The notes below the pieces were generated by a model. That model was not told where the DNA came from. It worked only from the letters and a program-made list of their open reading frames with translations, and did no database searches. The position numbers were made by a program, and so were the translations under genes. A stretch of DNA of 64,000 bases, taken from the NCBI RefSeq assembly GCF_001039355.2, contig NW_019775421.1, positions 99,847 through 163,846 on the forward strand, read 5' to 3'. Below are positions 23,581 to 35,199 of the stretch, one piece after another (within the stretch, counting starts at the first letter, position 1; every line of letters begins with the position of its first letter). This DNA is from Lingula anatina (lineage: Eukaryota > Brachiopoda > Lingulata > Lingulida > Lingulidae).

Positions 23581-23760
23581 CAGAAAATCAAGTTTTTTTT
23601 TTTTTTTTTTTTGGTAAGGTATGGTGTAAAGTACAGTTGTTGCAAAAACACCCTTTGTTTTGCTTTTACGTTTGCTCATTAGGCAAACTACATTGACTGT
23701 TTGATGACATCTCTGGTGGACTTTCTTCTGCAATGTTTACTGTCTCCCACAAGTCTGGGC
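23580..23760 (-). pseudogene. relic of B-box gene family, zinc unit 5
   Basis: Minus frame VHQRCHQTVNVVCLMSKRKS, then a disrupted CNNC-like part and a long T-run (plus 23,590-23,612). Compared with GCKQKADVVCLTCAARKP of the intact genes. Its start (23,688) is also the left edge of the 5.7-kb duplication. Confidence 0.5.
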
Positions 23761-24719
23761 AGTCTCTCAGAAAATGTCTAGTAATTTAATGGATAAAAGT
23801 TCAGGAGGCAGTTTCATGTTTTTCTTTTCAATTTTCTTGTATTGACTGTCAAATACGGCAATACACTCGCTCAGTCTCTCTCATAGTCTTCAAATGCTGA
23901 AAGCCATCATCCTGCTTTACTTAATCAATTGTCAAGTGTCAACTGATCAAATACCTGTTCTCTGATGTGTTTGTGCTTCTCTCACAAAAGTCGGGGCAAC
24001 CGCTACACCATTTTTTGCTTTAGCCTACTCTGTAATGCTGCCCCGCACTTCTTATTGTTGCTTGTATAACTGGTGTTACCACTTGTCGCCATGCTTATAG
24101 TAACAATTGTTATGAACTTGCTCTGCTACAACTTGTTAAATGCTGAAATTTGTCAGAACACACTTTATTCTGCCGCCTTAAAATCACCTTACAAACAAGC
24201 CTCCTTTTACCAGAGTGCATATTCTAACTTTGATTTAACATGTTTGGTGGAATTCGTTAACATGCCTCAGTATTCTCATTCAGTTTGACAACTTAATCCT
24301 TTGATAAAATGTTAATCGTATGATTGAATGAACTTCCTTATCGTGCTCATGACAAAATTTCATACCTCTTAGCATACTATCCATGGTAGCTCTCAGTCTT
24401 CCATTCAATCTTGTGGGTCCTGCAAGGAGAAGACAACAGTGTGAAAAAGTTTTTTCTGTTGAGACTGCCTACGGCAAAAAGCGGGTTGGTGAATTTAAAG
24501 AGCTGAACTAAGGATAATCAATCATTGAAATATTTATAAATGTAAAACACTAAGTGTTAAGTTTTCATCAGATACAATGTCCAATGTGGTTCAGACTTTA
24601 AACAAAAAAGTAATAATATTAATAATAATTATAGTAATGTCATTGAAGAAAAGAAAATGAGGTATTAAAAAAAAACAATTTTAACTGTAATAAAGAAAGT
24701 TGAACTATCTACCAACAAA

Positions 24720-25110
24720 CAATGATAAGTCCATTCCTGAGATTGGAGTATTACGATACCCTAAGGCAAGGTATGGGTCTTTTCCAGCACCCATAGATTT
24801 CTTTAAGATTTTCTTAATAGCCTGAACTGTTCTCTAGCCTGTCCATTTGACTGAGAATAGTGGGGACTTGAGGTATCCTGGTATGGAATTAATTTGGACC
24901 AAATTCTTGTGCAGATTTTGTAAACAAATGTCGCCAAGCCTTGGGATGAGGCTGTATGAGCAGTCGAGGCATATCTCTGGCCGAGTTGCAGTTTCCCAAG
25001 AAAGAAAGTTGAAATATCTTCTACCAACAAACAATGATAACTTACATTGCCGGCTTTCTGTGGTGTGTTTCTTATCTTGGAAACCTGATTGTCCACACAA
25101 ATCACAAAAA
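24720..25110 (-). pseudogene. Gypsy integrase fragment fused to a B-box unit 1 relic
   Basis: 24,720-24,900 on the minus strand carries TSSPHYSQSNGQ and, after a frame change, MGAGKDPYLAL and YRNTPISGMD, blocks of the Ty3/Gypsy integrase catalytic core. 24,905-25,010 carries EICLDCSYSLIPRL and ICLQNLH, matching B-box unit 1 (EVCLDCYLSDIPKLCNRCFRQRH). The two pieces abut within a few bases. Confidence 0.65.
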
Positions 25111-25124
25111 AAAAAAAAGTGTTA

Positions 25125-25420
25125 GTGTAAGTTGTTTGAAGCTTTACGCCATCCTCATTCACTCTTTTATACGCTGCAGCATATGGCTCATGTCTTCTGT
25201 TCCTCCTTAATGAATGACCATTGTAGCTCACTACATAGGACTGAGGATGTGCGTCTCTCTTTACAACAGATGCTGGCTTCCATTCTCCCTGGCATTGAAG
25301 ATCGACCGTTTCTCCTGGGGTTAACTCGGGCAACTCCTTTGCTTTTCTGTCATATATTCTCTTGTACCTCGTCATATATTCTTTTGTACCTCTGCTGTCG
25401 TCTATGTATCTGCTGCTTCA
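25125..25420 (-). pseudogene. Gypsy integrase C-terminal fragment joined to CCDC106-like piece
   Basis: Minus frame YKRIYDRKAKELPELTPGE, then the GEWKPASVV block, SYVVSYNGHSLRRNRRH. This is the chromodomain-less GPF/Y-like integrase tail typical of Ty3/Gypsy (LPPL-GD-VR...W..G.V......YLV...G...RRNR+). It is followed in frame by AAYKRVNEDGVKLQTTYTNT, close to YAKVYKRVTEDGVKLRSAYANT of B-box gene copy B. Confidence 0.7.
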
Positions 25421-25497
25421 GAAGTACTACTTGCAGTTCAAGTAGCTTGGTAACTTAGAACCGAAAACCTCTGCTCCTTCACATCTGAGCTGGGGAA

Positions 25498-25890
25498 AAT
25501 CCATTCCTGAGATTGGAGTATTACGATACCCCAAGGCAAGGTATGGGTCTCTTCCAGCACCCATAGATTTCTTTAAGATTTTCTTAATAGTCTGAACTGT
25601 TCTCTAGCTCTGTCCATTTGACTGAGAATAGTGGGGACTCGAGGTATCCTGGTTTATTCCCCATTCTCTTGCAAAGTTTATAAAGTCATAACTGCCAAAT
25701 GGCATATTGTCTGAGACAATCGTCTCAGGAATTCCATGTCTTGCAAATGTAGATTTTAAGTGTAGTATTACACGGTCCTGGCTGTTTTTGTCTCGGGGTA
25801 TTTGGAATAATCTACCACAACCACGTCTTTAGCCTACAAAGCCATAATATCTGCTCCCACTTTCTGCTTTGGCCTGTGATGCCATAGAAT
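25498..25890 (-). pseudogene. Ty3/Gypsy integrase core fragment
   Basis: The minus strand contains VVVVDYSKYPE, LHLKSTFARHGIPETIVSDN, FGSYDFINFAREWGINQDTS and SPHYSQSNGQ. These are the DD-E core blocks VVVDYYS...., F..HGIP..+VSDNGP.F.S..F..FA and SP.YPQSNG. Frames shift near 25,800. The aspartates of both D motifs and the Ser-Pro-His-Tyr block are visible, but the frame does not stay open across the core. Confidence 0.8.
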
Positions 25891-25894
25891 GCCT

Positions 25895-26310
25895 CTAAAG
25901 GTATGGCATTAATTTAGACCAAATTCTAGTGCAGATTTTTTAAACAAATGTTGCAAAGCTTTGGGATGAGACTGAATGAGCAATCGAGGCATACTATCTC
26001 TGTGGCAGTGTTGCAGTTTCCCAAGGAACACGTAATCAATATGTGACCACCCCTCATATCTACCTCCAGTCTTGGTCATATCGGTGCCCACATCTTTGTA
26101 TGCAAAGATTCCTGACCGTCTGGTGGTGGTCTCTTGGTGGTCAGTCTGACCCATCTGGACAGAGTTCTCTAGAAAAGAAATATTCACAAATAGAAGTATC
26201 TAACTCCTCACTAGTCAATCATTAATAAGTCCAGTGGCTTAAATTATTCCCTAAACAAGAAACATGCTGTTACAGTTATCTGTTGTATTCTTATCTAAGG
26301 AAACTATATA
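25895..26310 (-). pseudogene. B-box unit 1 relic with attached module
   Basis: The minus strand gives CSLGNCNTATEIVCLDCSFS and LIPKLCNICLKNLH, a well-kept C-x4-C-x7-C-x2-C-x8-C-x2-C unit 1. It is preceded by a module containing GGTGGTGGTCTCTTGGTGG and AGTTCTCTAGAAAAGAAATA. The same module sits beside the relic at 26,580-26,960 and in the duplicated block. Confidence 0.6.
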
Positions 26311-26579
26311 TACAAATCTACGACTGTGTCGAAAAAGTCTGTATGCTCTTCAGTTTTGTTCTCCTTGCACAAGTTCAGATACTATCTGGCAGCATGTCCC
26401 AGGACAATGTCATCTCTGTCCTTCTGGTTCTTCTGACACCTTGGGGGATGGAGGGGTCAGATAAGATGACATGCTTTGCTCCTCTGACATCCATTTTATT
26501 AGAATTTTTCTGTGTGGTGTTGACTTAATCAATCCATGTACAAAACCAACATCGTACATGTACACTGTCTTCACCTTGG

Positions 26580-26960
26580 CTACAAAGTTCTAAAGGAGTT
26601 TAAACCCAGGTCACATCTGTGGCACAGCAGTAAAATGCCATATAATGGCACCAAGTGCAGATATGGTAAACATTTGTCGCAAAGCTTCGGAATGATGTTG
26701 AATGAACAGTCATACATAATTCCTCCGTGGCCAAACTCTCTGTATGCAAAGATTCCTGACCGTCTGGTGATGGTCTCTTGGTGGACAGTCTGACCCATCT
26801 GGACAGAGTTCTCTAGAAAAGAAATATTTACAAAGTGAAGTATCTAACTCCTCACTAGTCAATCATTAATAAGTCCAGTGGCTTAAATTATTCCCTAAAC
26901 AAGAAACATGCTGTTACAGTTATGTTGTATTCTTATCTAAGGAAACTATATATACAAATC
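26580..26960 (-). pseudogene. B-box relic: unit 1 fused to unit 2
   Basis: Minus frame GHGGIMYDCSFNIIPKLCDK, then CLPYLH, joins directly to LYGILLLCHRCDLGLNSF. The first part is unit 1 (EVCLDCYLSDIPKLCNRCF), the second unit 2 (NNIAILLCHRCDQVFHTS). The ~60-residue inter-unit linker is absent. The unit 1 first CxxC is damaged. Confidence 0.6.
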
Positions 26961-27340
26961 TTAAATAAAATACAACGCACATTGTTCAATGTTTCTATCT
27001 AATTCTTCAATTAAATGAAGCTGTCTTTCTATTTCCTCTTGAAGTGACATGGTTGGAAAGCCAATTCAGAACTTTAAGATCCCACCGAATCTTAATGAAA
27101 AAACAAGTCTTGGGAAATTTTGATTATATTTCAGTCCATGCCAAATACTTTTCAACTTACTGGCCATTCGGGCTCTGTAAACTGTGTTTTTAATGTTTAT
27201 TCTACTCTTGAGAGTGCAGTACTGAAACTAAAAGTGCTTAATTAAACTAAGGTTCTGTTAGCTACTACAATTTTGCAAGGCCCTTTCCTATGGCACAACA
27301 TACGCTCTTTGCATATTTTTGCATTCCTGAATAGTTTAAA
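26960..27340. other. interval before the SGNH-like ORF
   Basis: The minus strand 26,975-27,055 could encode a short helical, Glu-rich stretch (SQEEIERQLHLIEEL). Nothing else is recognised. The same sequence is at 32,790-33,180. Confidence 0.4.
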
Positions 27341-27349
27341 TGTACCCTA

Positions 27350-27860
27350 TCTCTACTAAACATGCCCCGTGAATCTTTCCAGAAACCCCTGTGATGCCAA
27401 AAATATATGATGGGGCGACTTTGTGCATATGCTTTGAGATGTAAATTTTTTTAAACTACCTTTTCATTGTAAGACCCTGTATCTACATAACGTGGCAGCA
27501 GTTGTCCAATGATGACTAACGTAACGCTTGGGAAACTGATCAAGTCCTCAGCAAATTTCAATACCTCCTGTGCAGTTTCCATATTTCTTAGCCAAATCGT
27601 TGCCTCCTACTTGAAGATATACTACATCTGGGTTATAGCTAGCTAACATATGCATTTCATTTCTAAGAGACTTAGGGCCCTTACTAATTACACCTCCCCC
27701 TATGCCATGACAGACAACTTGTACACTAGTCCCATCAAAACCCAGATTAAAATAGTCTTCTTGCAGATTTTCTACAGTTTGCCCTAACCTACGAATGTAT
27801 GAGTGACCCAGTGCTAAAACCTTGTGAACCATTCTGAATATTGCGAGACAAGTCAAGTTC
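27350..27860 (-). pseudogene. SGNH-hydrolase-like ORF, copy 1 (frameshifted)
   Basis: The minus strand starts with VLALGHSYIRRLGQTV, followed by CHGIGGGVISKG and DVVYLQVGGNDLAKK. These match blocks I (GHS), II (Gly-rich) and III (GxND) of SGNH/GDSL esterases. One base later the frame changes to METAQEVLKFAEDLISFPS and LVIIGQLLPRYVDTG, ending near a DRVHLNYSGMQKY-like block V (D-x-x-H). Such domains are common cargo of invertebrate retroelements. The frameshift near 27,588 is shared with copy 2. Confidence 0.6.
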
Positions 27861-28550
27861 TGTGTAAACTGAATGCAAAATTCACTAAATACTGCAATAG
27901 CTTAAACTTTGAGCTTAAATACTCAAAAAGGTTCTGAAATTTAAGTACTCACCCTTGTTGTGAATTTGATTAACTGGTGATCGCCTCTTTATGGTACTTG
28001 CGTTTTGCTTGATATTCCTTGTGGTACTGATAAACTTCGAGAAACTTTATGAAATTCACTAAAAACTCTTCTCTCCTGAGCATGTACTGCTAGGTTGAAA
28101 ATTTCTAAGGAAGTGAGAGAGAGTGTTCTTTGTTTTTGGTGAAGCTGAACTCCTTATGATTCTGATTGGCTGATCATAATGAGACTAGGTTGTACTGTCC
28201 AATCAGGTTTTGCTATACTGGTATCCGACCAGTGTCACTTGGTAGTAATTAACTTAACAGCGTGAAATACTGGTATCCGTTCAGATACTGCAGCATGCCC
28301 CAGAACAATGTCATCTCTGTCCTTCTGGTAGTTCTGACACCTTGGGGGAGGGAGAGGTCCGATAAGATGACATGCTTTGCTCCTCTGACATCCATTTTAT
28401 TGGAATTCTTCTGTGTGGTGTTGACTTAATCAATCCGTGTACAAAACCAACACCGTTCATGTACACTGTCTTGACATTGGCTGCAAAGTTCTTAATGAGT
28501 TTAAACCCAGGTCATATCTGTGGCACAGCAGTAAAATGCCATATAAACAC
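27861..28550. other. interval between SGNH-like and Gag-like ORFs
   Basis: ACTGGTATCCG repeats twice (28,218 and 28,270 region) around GACCAGTGTCACTTGG, giving a small inverted repeat. 28,290-28,545 repeats a segment also at 26,380-26,640. No protein. Confidence 0.5.
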
Positions 28551-29391
28551 TCCTCACTATTCTTTTTTTTTTTTTTATTGCAGAAAATAGAATGAATAAC
28601 TATACAATTGTAAGTCAACTAATAAAATAATTAATTATCGATACCTGAAGTGGCATACAGGATCATATACTGAGAGAAACAGCAAAAAAATAACAAAGAC
28701 AATAATATAAAGTATACATAGAGACAAAAAAAGACATATCTAACTAATATATATTTTAAAAAAATAATAATAATAATGGATACATTGAGGACTAATACGC
28801 ACAATTTCTTTTTACCTGAAACTATTCTAAGAGTTACTGATGATACTAATAATAATGATAATAATATCAATACCAAAGTTGCTCCATCTCTGTCTGAAGA
28901 CAGGCTGCCTCATAAGGTGACAGGAACGAGTAGTGGATGTGATCTCGTAGAGTTACCACACCTGTGCCGTAGTAATCATTTTGTTGGCAAAGGCAATAAT
29001 CAACCTCTGCTGCTAGGGCACCTCTGCTAGTCTTCAGGGCCAACCTTGTAGCACAGTTTGTAATGTTGCCGTGGCCACAGGAGATCGCTTTCTCCATCTG
29101 ATCTATCCATTCAAGGGTTTAAGAAGGGACTGTTCCATCGCAGGGATGAAACAGATCTGATAAGTCTTGCAGAGAATGTCTCTCCCTCTCTTCCGTCCAT
29201 CAGAGTCCTTGTCTGTCAGCCTCCACCTGTCTCTGCTCCGTCAGTTGGCAGATGTTCTTGATCAACGCGTGGAACTGTTCCTAAGACATCTTTTTTTTTT
29301 CTGGTATTTCTTTTTCACGTTCACTAAGCCCAGGTCCTGGCGAGCTAAGCCACTGTAAAAATAGTTAGATGGATGATCAAGATAGGACTTG
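28550..29391 (-). pseudogene. retroelement Gag-like ORF, copy 4
   Basis: Frame 28,867-29,097 (minus) covers the WIDQMEKAISCGHGNITNCA, LALKTSRGALAAEV and LSPYEAACLQTE blocks. Upstream codons contain TAG after ATGTCT (29,280-29,290), as in copy 1. Sequence ends at the single N at 29,392, in the middle of the leader (SGLARQDLGL on the minus strand). Confidence 0.6.
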
Positions 29392-29392
29392 N
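29392..29392. other. single N at a duplication boundary
   Basis: Left of it the sequence matches 10,590-10,610; right of it, 23,688 onward. A contig join rather than an ordinary base call. Confidence 0.9.
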
Positions 29393-30429
29393 AGGCAAAC
29401 TACATTGGCTGTTTGATGAAATCTCTGGTGGACTTTCTTCTGCAATGTTTACTGTCTCCCACAAGCCTGGGTAGTCTCTCAGAAAATGTCTAGTAATTTA
29501 ATGGATAAAAGTTCAGGAGGCAGTTTCATGTTTTTCTTTTCAATTTTCTTGTATTGACTGTCAAATACGGCAATACACTCGCTCAGTCTCTCTCATAGTC
29601 TTCAAATGCTGAAAGCCATCATCCTGCTTTACTTCATCAATTGTCAAGTGTCAACTGATCAAATACCTGTTCTCTGATGTGTTTGTGCTTCTCTCACAAA
29701 AGTCGGGGCAACTGCTACACCATTTTTTGCTTTAGCCTACTCTGTAATGCTGCCCCGCACTTCTTATTGTTGCTTTTATAACTGGTGTTACCACTTGTCG
29801 CCATGCTTATAGTAACAATTGTTATGAACTTGCTCTGCTACAACTTGTTAAATGCTGAAATTTGTCAGAACACACTTTATTCTGCCGCCTTAAAATCACC
29901 TTACAAACAAGCCTCCTTTTACCAGAGTGCATATTCTAACTTTGATTTAACATGTTTGGTGGAATTCGTTAACATGCCTCAGTATTCTCATTCAGTTTGA
30001 CAACTTAATCCTTTGATAAAATGTTAATCGTATGATTGAATGAACTTCCTTATCGTGCTCATGACAAAATTTCACACCTCTTAGCGTACTATCCATGGTA
30101 GCTCTCAGTCTTCCATTCAATCTTGTGGGTCCTGCAAGGAGAAGACAACAGTGTGAAAAAGTTTTTTCTGTTGAAAGACTGCCTACGGCAAAAAGCGGGT
30201 TGGTGAATTTAAAGAGCTGAACTAAGGATAATCAATCATTGAAATATTTATAAATGTAAAACACTAAGTGTTAAGTTTTCATCAGATACAATGTCCAATG
30301 TGGTTCTGACTTTAAACAAAAAAGTAATAATATTAATAATAATTATAGTAATGTCATTGAAGAAAAGAAAATGAGGTATTAAAAAAAAAAAACATTTTAA
30401 CTGTAATAAAGAAAGTTGAACTATCTACC

Positions 30430-31740
30430 AACAAACAATGATAAGTCCATTCCTGAGATTGGAGTATTACGATACCCTAAGGCAAGGTATGGGTCTTTTC
30501 CAGCACCCATAGATTTCTTTAAGATTTTCTTAATAGTCTGAACTGTTCTCTAGCCTGTCCATTTGACTGAGAATAGTGGGGACTTGAGGTATCCTGGTAT
30601 GGAATTAATTTGGACCAAATTCTTGTGCAGATTTTGTAAACAAATGTCGCCAAGCCTTGGGATGAGGCTGTATGAGCAGTCGAGGCATATCTCTGGCAGA
30701 GTTGCAGTTTCCCAAGAAAGAAAGTTGAAATATCTTCTACCAACAAACAATGATAACTTATATTGCTGGCTTTCTGTTGTGTGTTTCTTATCTTGGAAAC
30801 CTGATTGTCCACACAAATCACAAAAAAAAGTGTTAGTGTAAGTTGTTTGAAGCTTTAAGCCATCTTTATGCACTCTTTTATACGCTGCAGCTTATGGCTC
30901 GTGTCTTCTGTTCCTCCTTAATGAATGACCATTGTAGCTTACTACAGTGTACATAGGACCGAGGATGTGCATCCCTCTTTACAACAGATGCTGGCTTCCA
31001 TTCTCCCTGGCATTGAAGATGGACTGATTCTCCTGGGGTTAACTTGGGCAACTCCTTTGCTTTTCTGTCATATATTCTCTTGTACTTCGTCATATATTCT
31101 CTTGTACCTTTGCTGTCTGATTGGCCTGAGATTAGGGAAGGCAACCCTATGGTGACCAGTACCAGGGTTGGTATTCTCCTGGGTTTAACTCGGGCAACTC
31201 CTTTGCTTTTCTGCCATATATTCTCTTGTACCTCTGCTGTCATCTATGTATCTGCTGCTTCAGAAGTACTATTTGCGGTTCAAGTAGCTTGGTAACTTAG
31301 AACCGAAAACCTCTGCTCCTTAACATCTGAGCTGGGGAAAGTCCATTCCTGAGATTGGAGTATTACGATACCCCAAGGCAAGGTATGGGTCTCTTCCAGC
31401 ACCCATAGATTTCTTTAAGATTTTCTTAATAGTCTGAACTGTTCTCTAGCTCTGTCCATTTGACTGAGAATAGTGGGTATCCTGGTTTATTCCCCATTCT
31501 CTTGCAAAGTTTATAAAGTCATAACTGCCAAATGGCATATTGTCTGAGACAATCGTCTCAGGAATTCCATGTCTTGCAAATGTAGATTTTAAGTGTAGTA
31601 TTACACGGTCCTGGCTGTTTTTGTCTCAGGGTATTTGGAATAATCTACCACAACCACGTCTTTAGCCTCCAAAGCCATAATGTCTGCTCCCACTTTCTGC
31701 TTTGGCCTGTGATGCCATAGAATGCCTCTAAAGGTATGGC
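30430..31740 (-). pseudogene. Gypsy integrase and B-box unit 1 relics (copy in unit 2)
   Basis: Same order as 24,720-25,890: catalytic fragment with TSSPHYSQSNGQ, unit 1 relic EICLDCSYSLIPRL, integrase tail KAKELPKLTPGE, then core fragment HGIPETIVSDN. The integrase tail here is interrupted by the local ~100-bp duplication. Confidence 0.65.
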
Positions 31741-31741
31741 A

Positions 31742-32790
31742 TTAATTTAGACCAAATTCTAGTGCAGATTTTTTAAACAAATGTCGCAAAGCTTTGGGAT
31801 GAGGCTGAATGAGCAGTCGAGGCATACTATCTCTGTGGCAGTGTTGCAGTTTTCCAAGGAACACGTAATCAATATGTGACCACCCCTCATATCTACCTCC
31901 AGTCTTGGTCATATCGGTGCCCACATCTCTGTATGCAAAGATTCCTGACCGTCTGGTGGTGGTCTCTTGATGGTCAGTCTGACCCATCTGGACAGAGTTC
32001 TCTAGAAAAGAAATATTCACAAATTGAAGTATCTAACTCCTCACTAGTCAATCATTAATAAGTCCAGTGGCTTAAATTATTCCCTAAACAAGAAACATGC
32101 TGTTACAGTTATCTGTTGTATTCTTATCTAAGGAAACTATATATACAAATCTAGGACTCTGTCGAAAAAGTCTGTACGCTCTTCAGTTTTGTTCTCCTTG
32201 CACAAGTTCAGATACTGTCTGGCAGCATGTCCCAGGACAATGTCATCTCTGTCCTTCTGGTTCTTCTGACACCTTGGGGGATGGAGGGGTCAGATAAGAT
32301 GACATGCTTTGCTCCTCTGACATCCATTTTATTGGAATTTTTGTGTGGTGTTGACTCAATCAATCCATGTACAAAACCAACACCGTTCATGTACACTGCC
32401 CTGACCTTGGCTAGAAGTTCTAAACGAGTTCAAACCCAGGTCACATCTGTGGCACAGCAGTAAAATGCCATATAATGGCACCGAGTGCAGATATGGTAAA
32501 CATTTGTCGCAAAGCTTCGGGATGATGTTGAATGAACAGTCATACATAATTCCTCCAGGGCCAAACTCTCTGTATGCAAAGATTCCTGACCGTCTGGTGA
32601 TGGTCTCTTGGTGGACAGTCTGACCCATCTGGATGGAGTTCTCTAGAAAAGAAATATTCACAAAGTGAAGTATCTAACTCCTCACTATTTGATCATTAAT
32701 AAGTCCAGTAGCTTAAATTATTCCCTAAATAAGAAACATGCTGTTACAGTTATCTTTTGTATTCTTATCTATGGATACTATATATACAAA
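31742..32790 (-). pseudogene. B-box unit 1 and unit 1-2 fusion relics (copy in unit 2)
   Basis: Copies of 25,895-26,310 and 26,580-26,960. Unit 1 LIPKALRHLF frame plus CLDC frame near 31,790-31,850, then MYDCSFNIIPKLCDKCL joined to YGILLLCHRCDLGLNSF at 32,440-32,560. Confidence 0.6.
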
Positions 32791-33098
32791 TTTAAAATAA
32801 AATACAACGCACATTGTTCAATGTTTCTCTCTAATTCTTCAATTAAATGAAGCTGTCTTTCTATTTCCTCTTGAAGTGACATGGTTGGAAAGCCAATTCA
32901 GAACTTTAAGATCCCACCGAATCTTAATGAAAAAACAAAAGTCTTGGGAAATTTTGATTATATTTCAGCCCATGCCAAATACTTTTCAACTTACTGGCCA
33001 TTCGGGCTCTGTAAACTGTGTTTTTAATGTTAATTCTACTCTTGAGAGTGCAGTACTGAAACTAAAAGTGCTTAAAAAAACTAAGGTTCTGTTGGCTA

Positions 33099-33690
33099 CT
33101 ACAATTTTGCAAGGCCCTTTCCTATGGCACAACGTACGCTCTTTGCATATTTTTGCATTCCTGAATAGTTTAAATGTACCCTATCTCTACTAAACATGCC
33201 CCGTGAATCTTTCCAGAAACCCCTGTGATGCCAAAAAAATATGTTAGGGCGACTTTTTGCATATGCTTTGAGATGTAAATTTGTTTTAACTACCTTTTCA
33301 TTGTAAGACCCTGTATCTACATAACGTGGCAGCAGTTGTCCAATGATGACTAACGTAACGCTTGGGAAACTGATCAAGTCCTCAGCAAATTTCAAAACCT
33401 CCTGTGCAGTTTCCATATTTCTTAGCCAAATCGTTGCCTCCTACTTGAAGGTATACTACATCTGGGTTATAGCTAGCTTACATATGCATTTCATTTCTAA
33501 GAGACTTAGGGCCCTTACTAATTACACCTCCCCCTATGCCATGACAGACAACTTGTACACTAGTCCCATCAAAACCCAGATTAAAATAGTCTTCTTGCAG
33601 ATTTTCTACAGTTTGCCCTAACCTACGAATGTATGAGTGACCCAGTGCTAAAACCTTGTGAATCATTCCGAATAATGCGAGACAAGTCAA
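33099..33690 (-). pseudogene. SGNH-hydrolase-like ORF, copy 2 (frameshifted)
   Basis: Same blocks as copy 1: VLALGHSYIRRLGQTV in frame 33,478-33,690, METAQEVLKFAEDLISFPS to SRDRVHLNYSGMQKYAKSVR in frame 33,099-33,416. The D-x-V-H-L-N motif with catalytic-type Asp and His is visible here. An extra stop arises near 33,477 (TAA in place of the Ala of MLASYNP), so this copy is further degraded. Confidence 0.6.
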
Positions 33691-34379
33691 GTTCTGTGTA
33701 AACTGAATGCAAAATTCACTAAATACTGCAATAGCTTAAACTTTGAGCTTAAATACTCAAACAGGTTCTAAAATTTAGGTACTCACCCTTGTTGTGAATT
33801 TGATTAACTGGTGATCGCCTCTTTATGGTACACTTGCGTTTTGCTTGTTATTCCTTGTGGTACTGAAAAACTTCGAGAAACTTTATGAAATTCATTAAAA
33901 ACTCTTCTCTCCTGAGCATGTACTGCTAGGTTGAAAATTTCTAAGGAAGTGAGAGAGAGTGTTCTTTGTTTTTGGTGAAGCTGAACTCCTTATGATTCTG
34001 ATTGGCTGATCATAATGAGACTAGGTTGTCCAATCAGGTTTTGCTATACTGGTATCCGACCAGTGTCACTTGGTAGTAATTAACTTAACAGCGTGAAATA
34101 CTGGTATCTGTTCAGATACTGCAGCATGCCCCAGAACAATGTCATCTCTGTCCTTCTGGTTCTTCTGATACCTTGGGGGAGGGAGAGGTCGGATAAGATG
34201 ACATACTTAGCTCCTCTGACATCCATTTTATTGGAATTTTTCTGTGTGGTGTTGACTAAATCAATCCGTGTACAAAACCAACACCGTTCATGTACACTGC
34301 ATTGACCTTGGCTACAAAGTTCTTAATGAGTTTAAACCCAGGTCATATCTGTGGCACAGCAGTAAAATGCCATATAAAC

Positions 34380-35190
34380 ACTCCTCACTATTCTTTTTTT
34401 TTCATTGCAGAAAATAGAATGAATAACTATAGAAATTGTAAGTCAACTAATAAAATTATTAATTATCGATACCTGAAGTGGCACACAGGATCATTTACTG
34501 AGAAAAACAGAAAAAAAATAACAAAGACAATAATATAAAGTATACATAGAGACAAAAAAAAAAATAATAAAAAATAATAATAATAATGGATACATTGAGG
34601 ACTAATACGCACAATTTCTTTTTACCTGAAACTATTCTAAGAGTAACTGATGATACTAATAATAATGATAATAATATCAATACCAAAGTTGCTCCATCTC
34701 TGTCTGAAGACAGGCTGCCTCATAAGGTGACAGGAACGAGTAGTGGATGTGATCTCGTAGAGTTACCACACCTGTGCCATAGTAATCATTTTGTTGGCAA
34801 AGGCAATAATCAACCTCTGCTGCTAGGGCACCTCTGCTAGTCTTCAGGGCCAACCTTGTAGCACAGTTTGTAATGTTGCTGTGGCCACAGGAGATCACTT
34901 TCTCCATCTAATCTATCCATTCAAGGGTTTTAGAATGGACTGTTCCATCGCAGGGATGAAACAGATCTGATAAGTCTTGCAGAGAATGTCTCTCCTTCTC
35001 TTCCACCCATCAGAGTCCTTGTCTGTCAGCCTCCACCTGTCTCTGCTCCGTCAGTTGGCATTTGTTCTCGATCAACGCGTGAAACTGTTCCTGAGGCATC
35101 TTTTTTTTTCTGGTATTTCTTTTTCGCGTTCACTAAGCCCAGGTCCTGGCGAGCTAAGCCACTGTAAAGATAGTACCTTTACTTTTCAGT
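34380..35190 (-). pseudogene. retroelement Gag-like ORF, copy 5
   Basis: Frame 34,677-34,907 has the same capsid-like blocks. The start region reads ATGCCTCAGGAACAG, so the early stop of copies 1 and 4 is absent. A stop still separates the N-terminal part from the rest (34,905-34,912, ATTAGATGG). Confidence 0.6.
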
Positions 35191-35199
35191 GTTCTTGGA

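Larger units (their letters stand above)
23688..29391. repeat. direct duplication, unit 1 (~5.7 kb)
   Basis: Near-identical to 29,393-35,200. Offset is 5,712 bases at 24,073, 5,833 at 25,909 and 5,810 at 28,776, so there are a few indels plus scattered substitutions. Both units contain Gypsy integrase pieces, B-box unit 1/2 relics, an SGNH-like ORF and a Gag-like ORF in the same order. The frames 24,073-24,288 and 29,785-30,000 are identical but have no recognisable domain. Confidence 0.9.

Noticed and set aside
24073-24288. 71-codon plus-strand frame, repeated exactly at 29,785-30,000
   Set aside because: Identity only reflects the duplication; no domain, no splice or start context, and it lies antisense to the relics.
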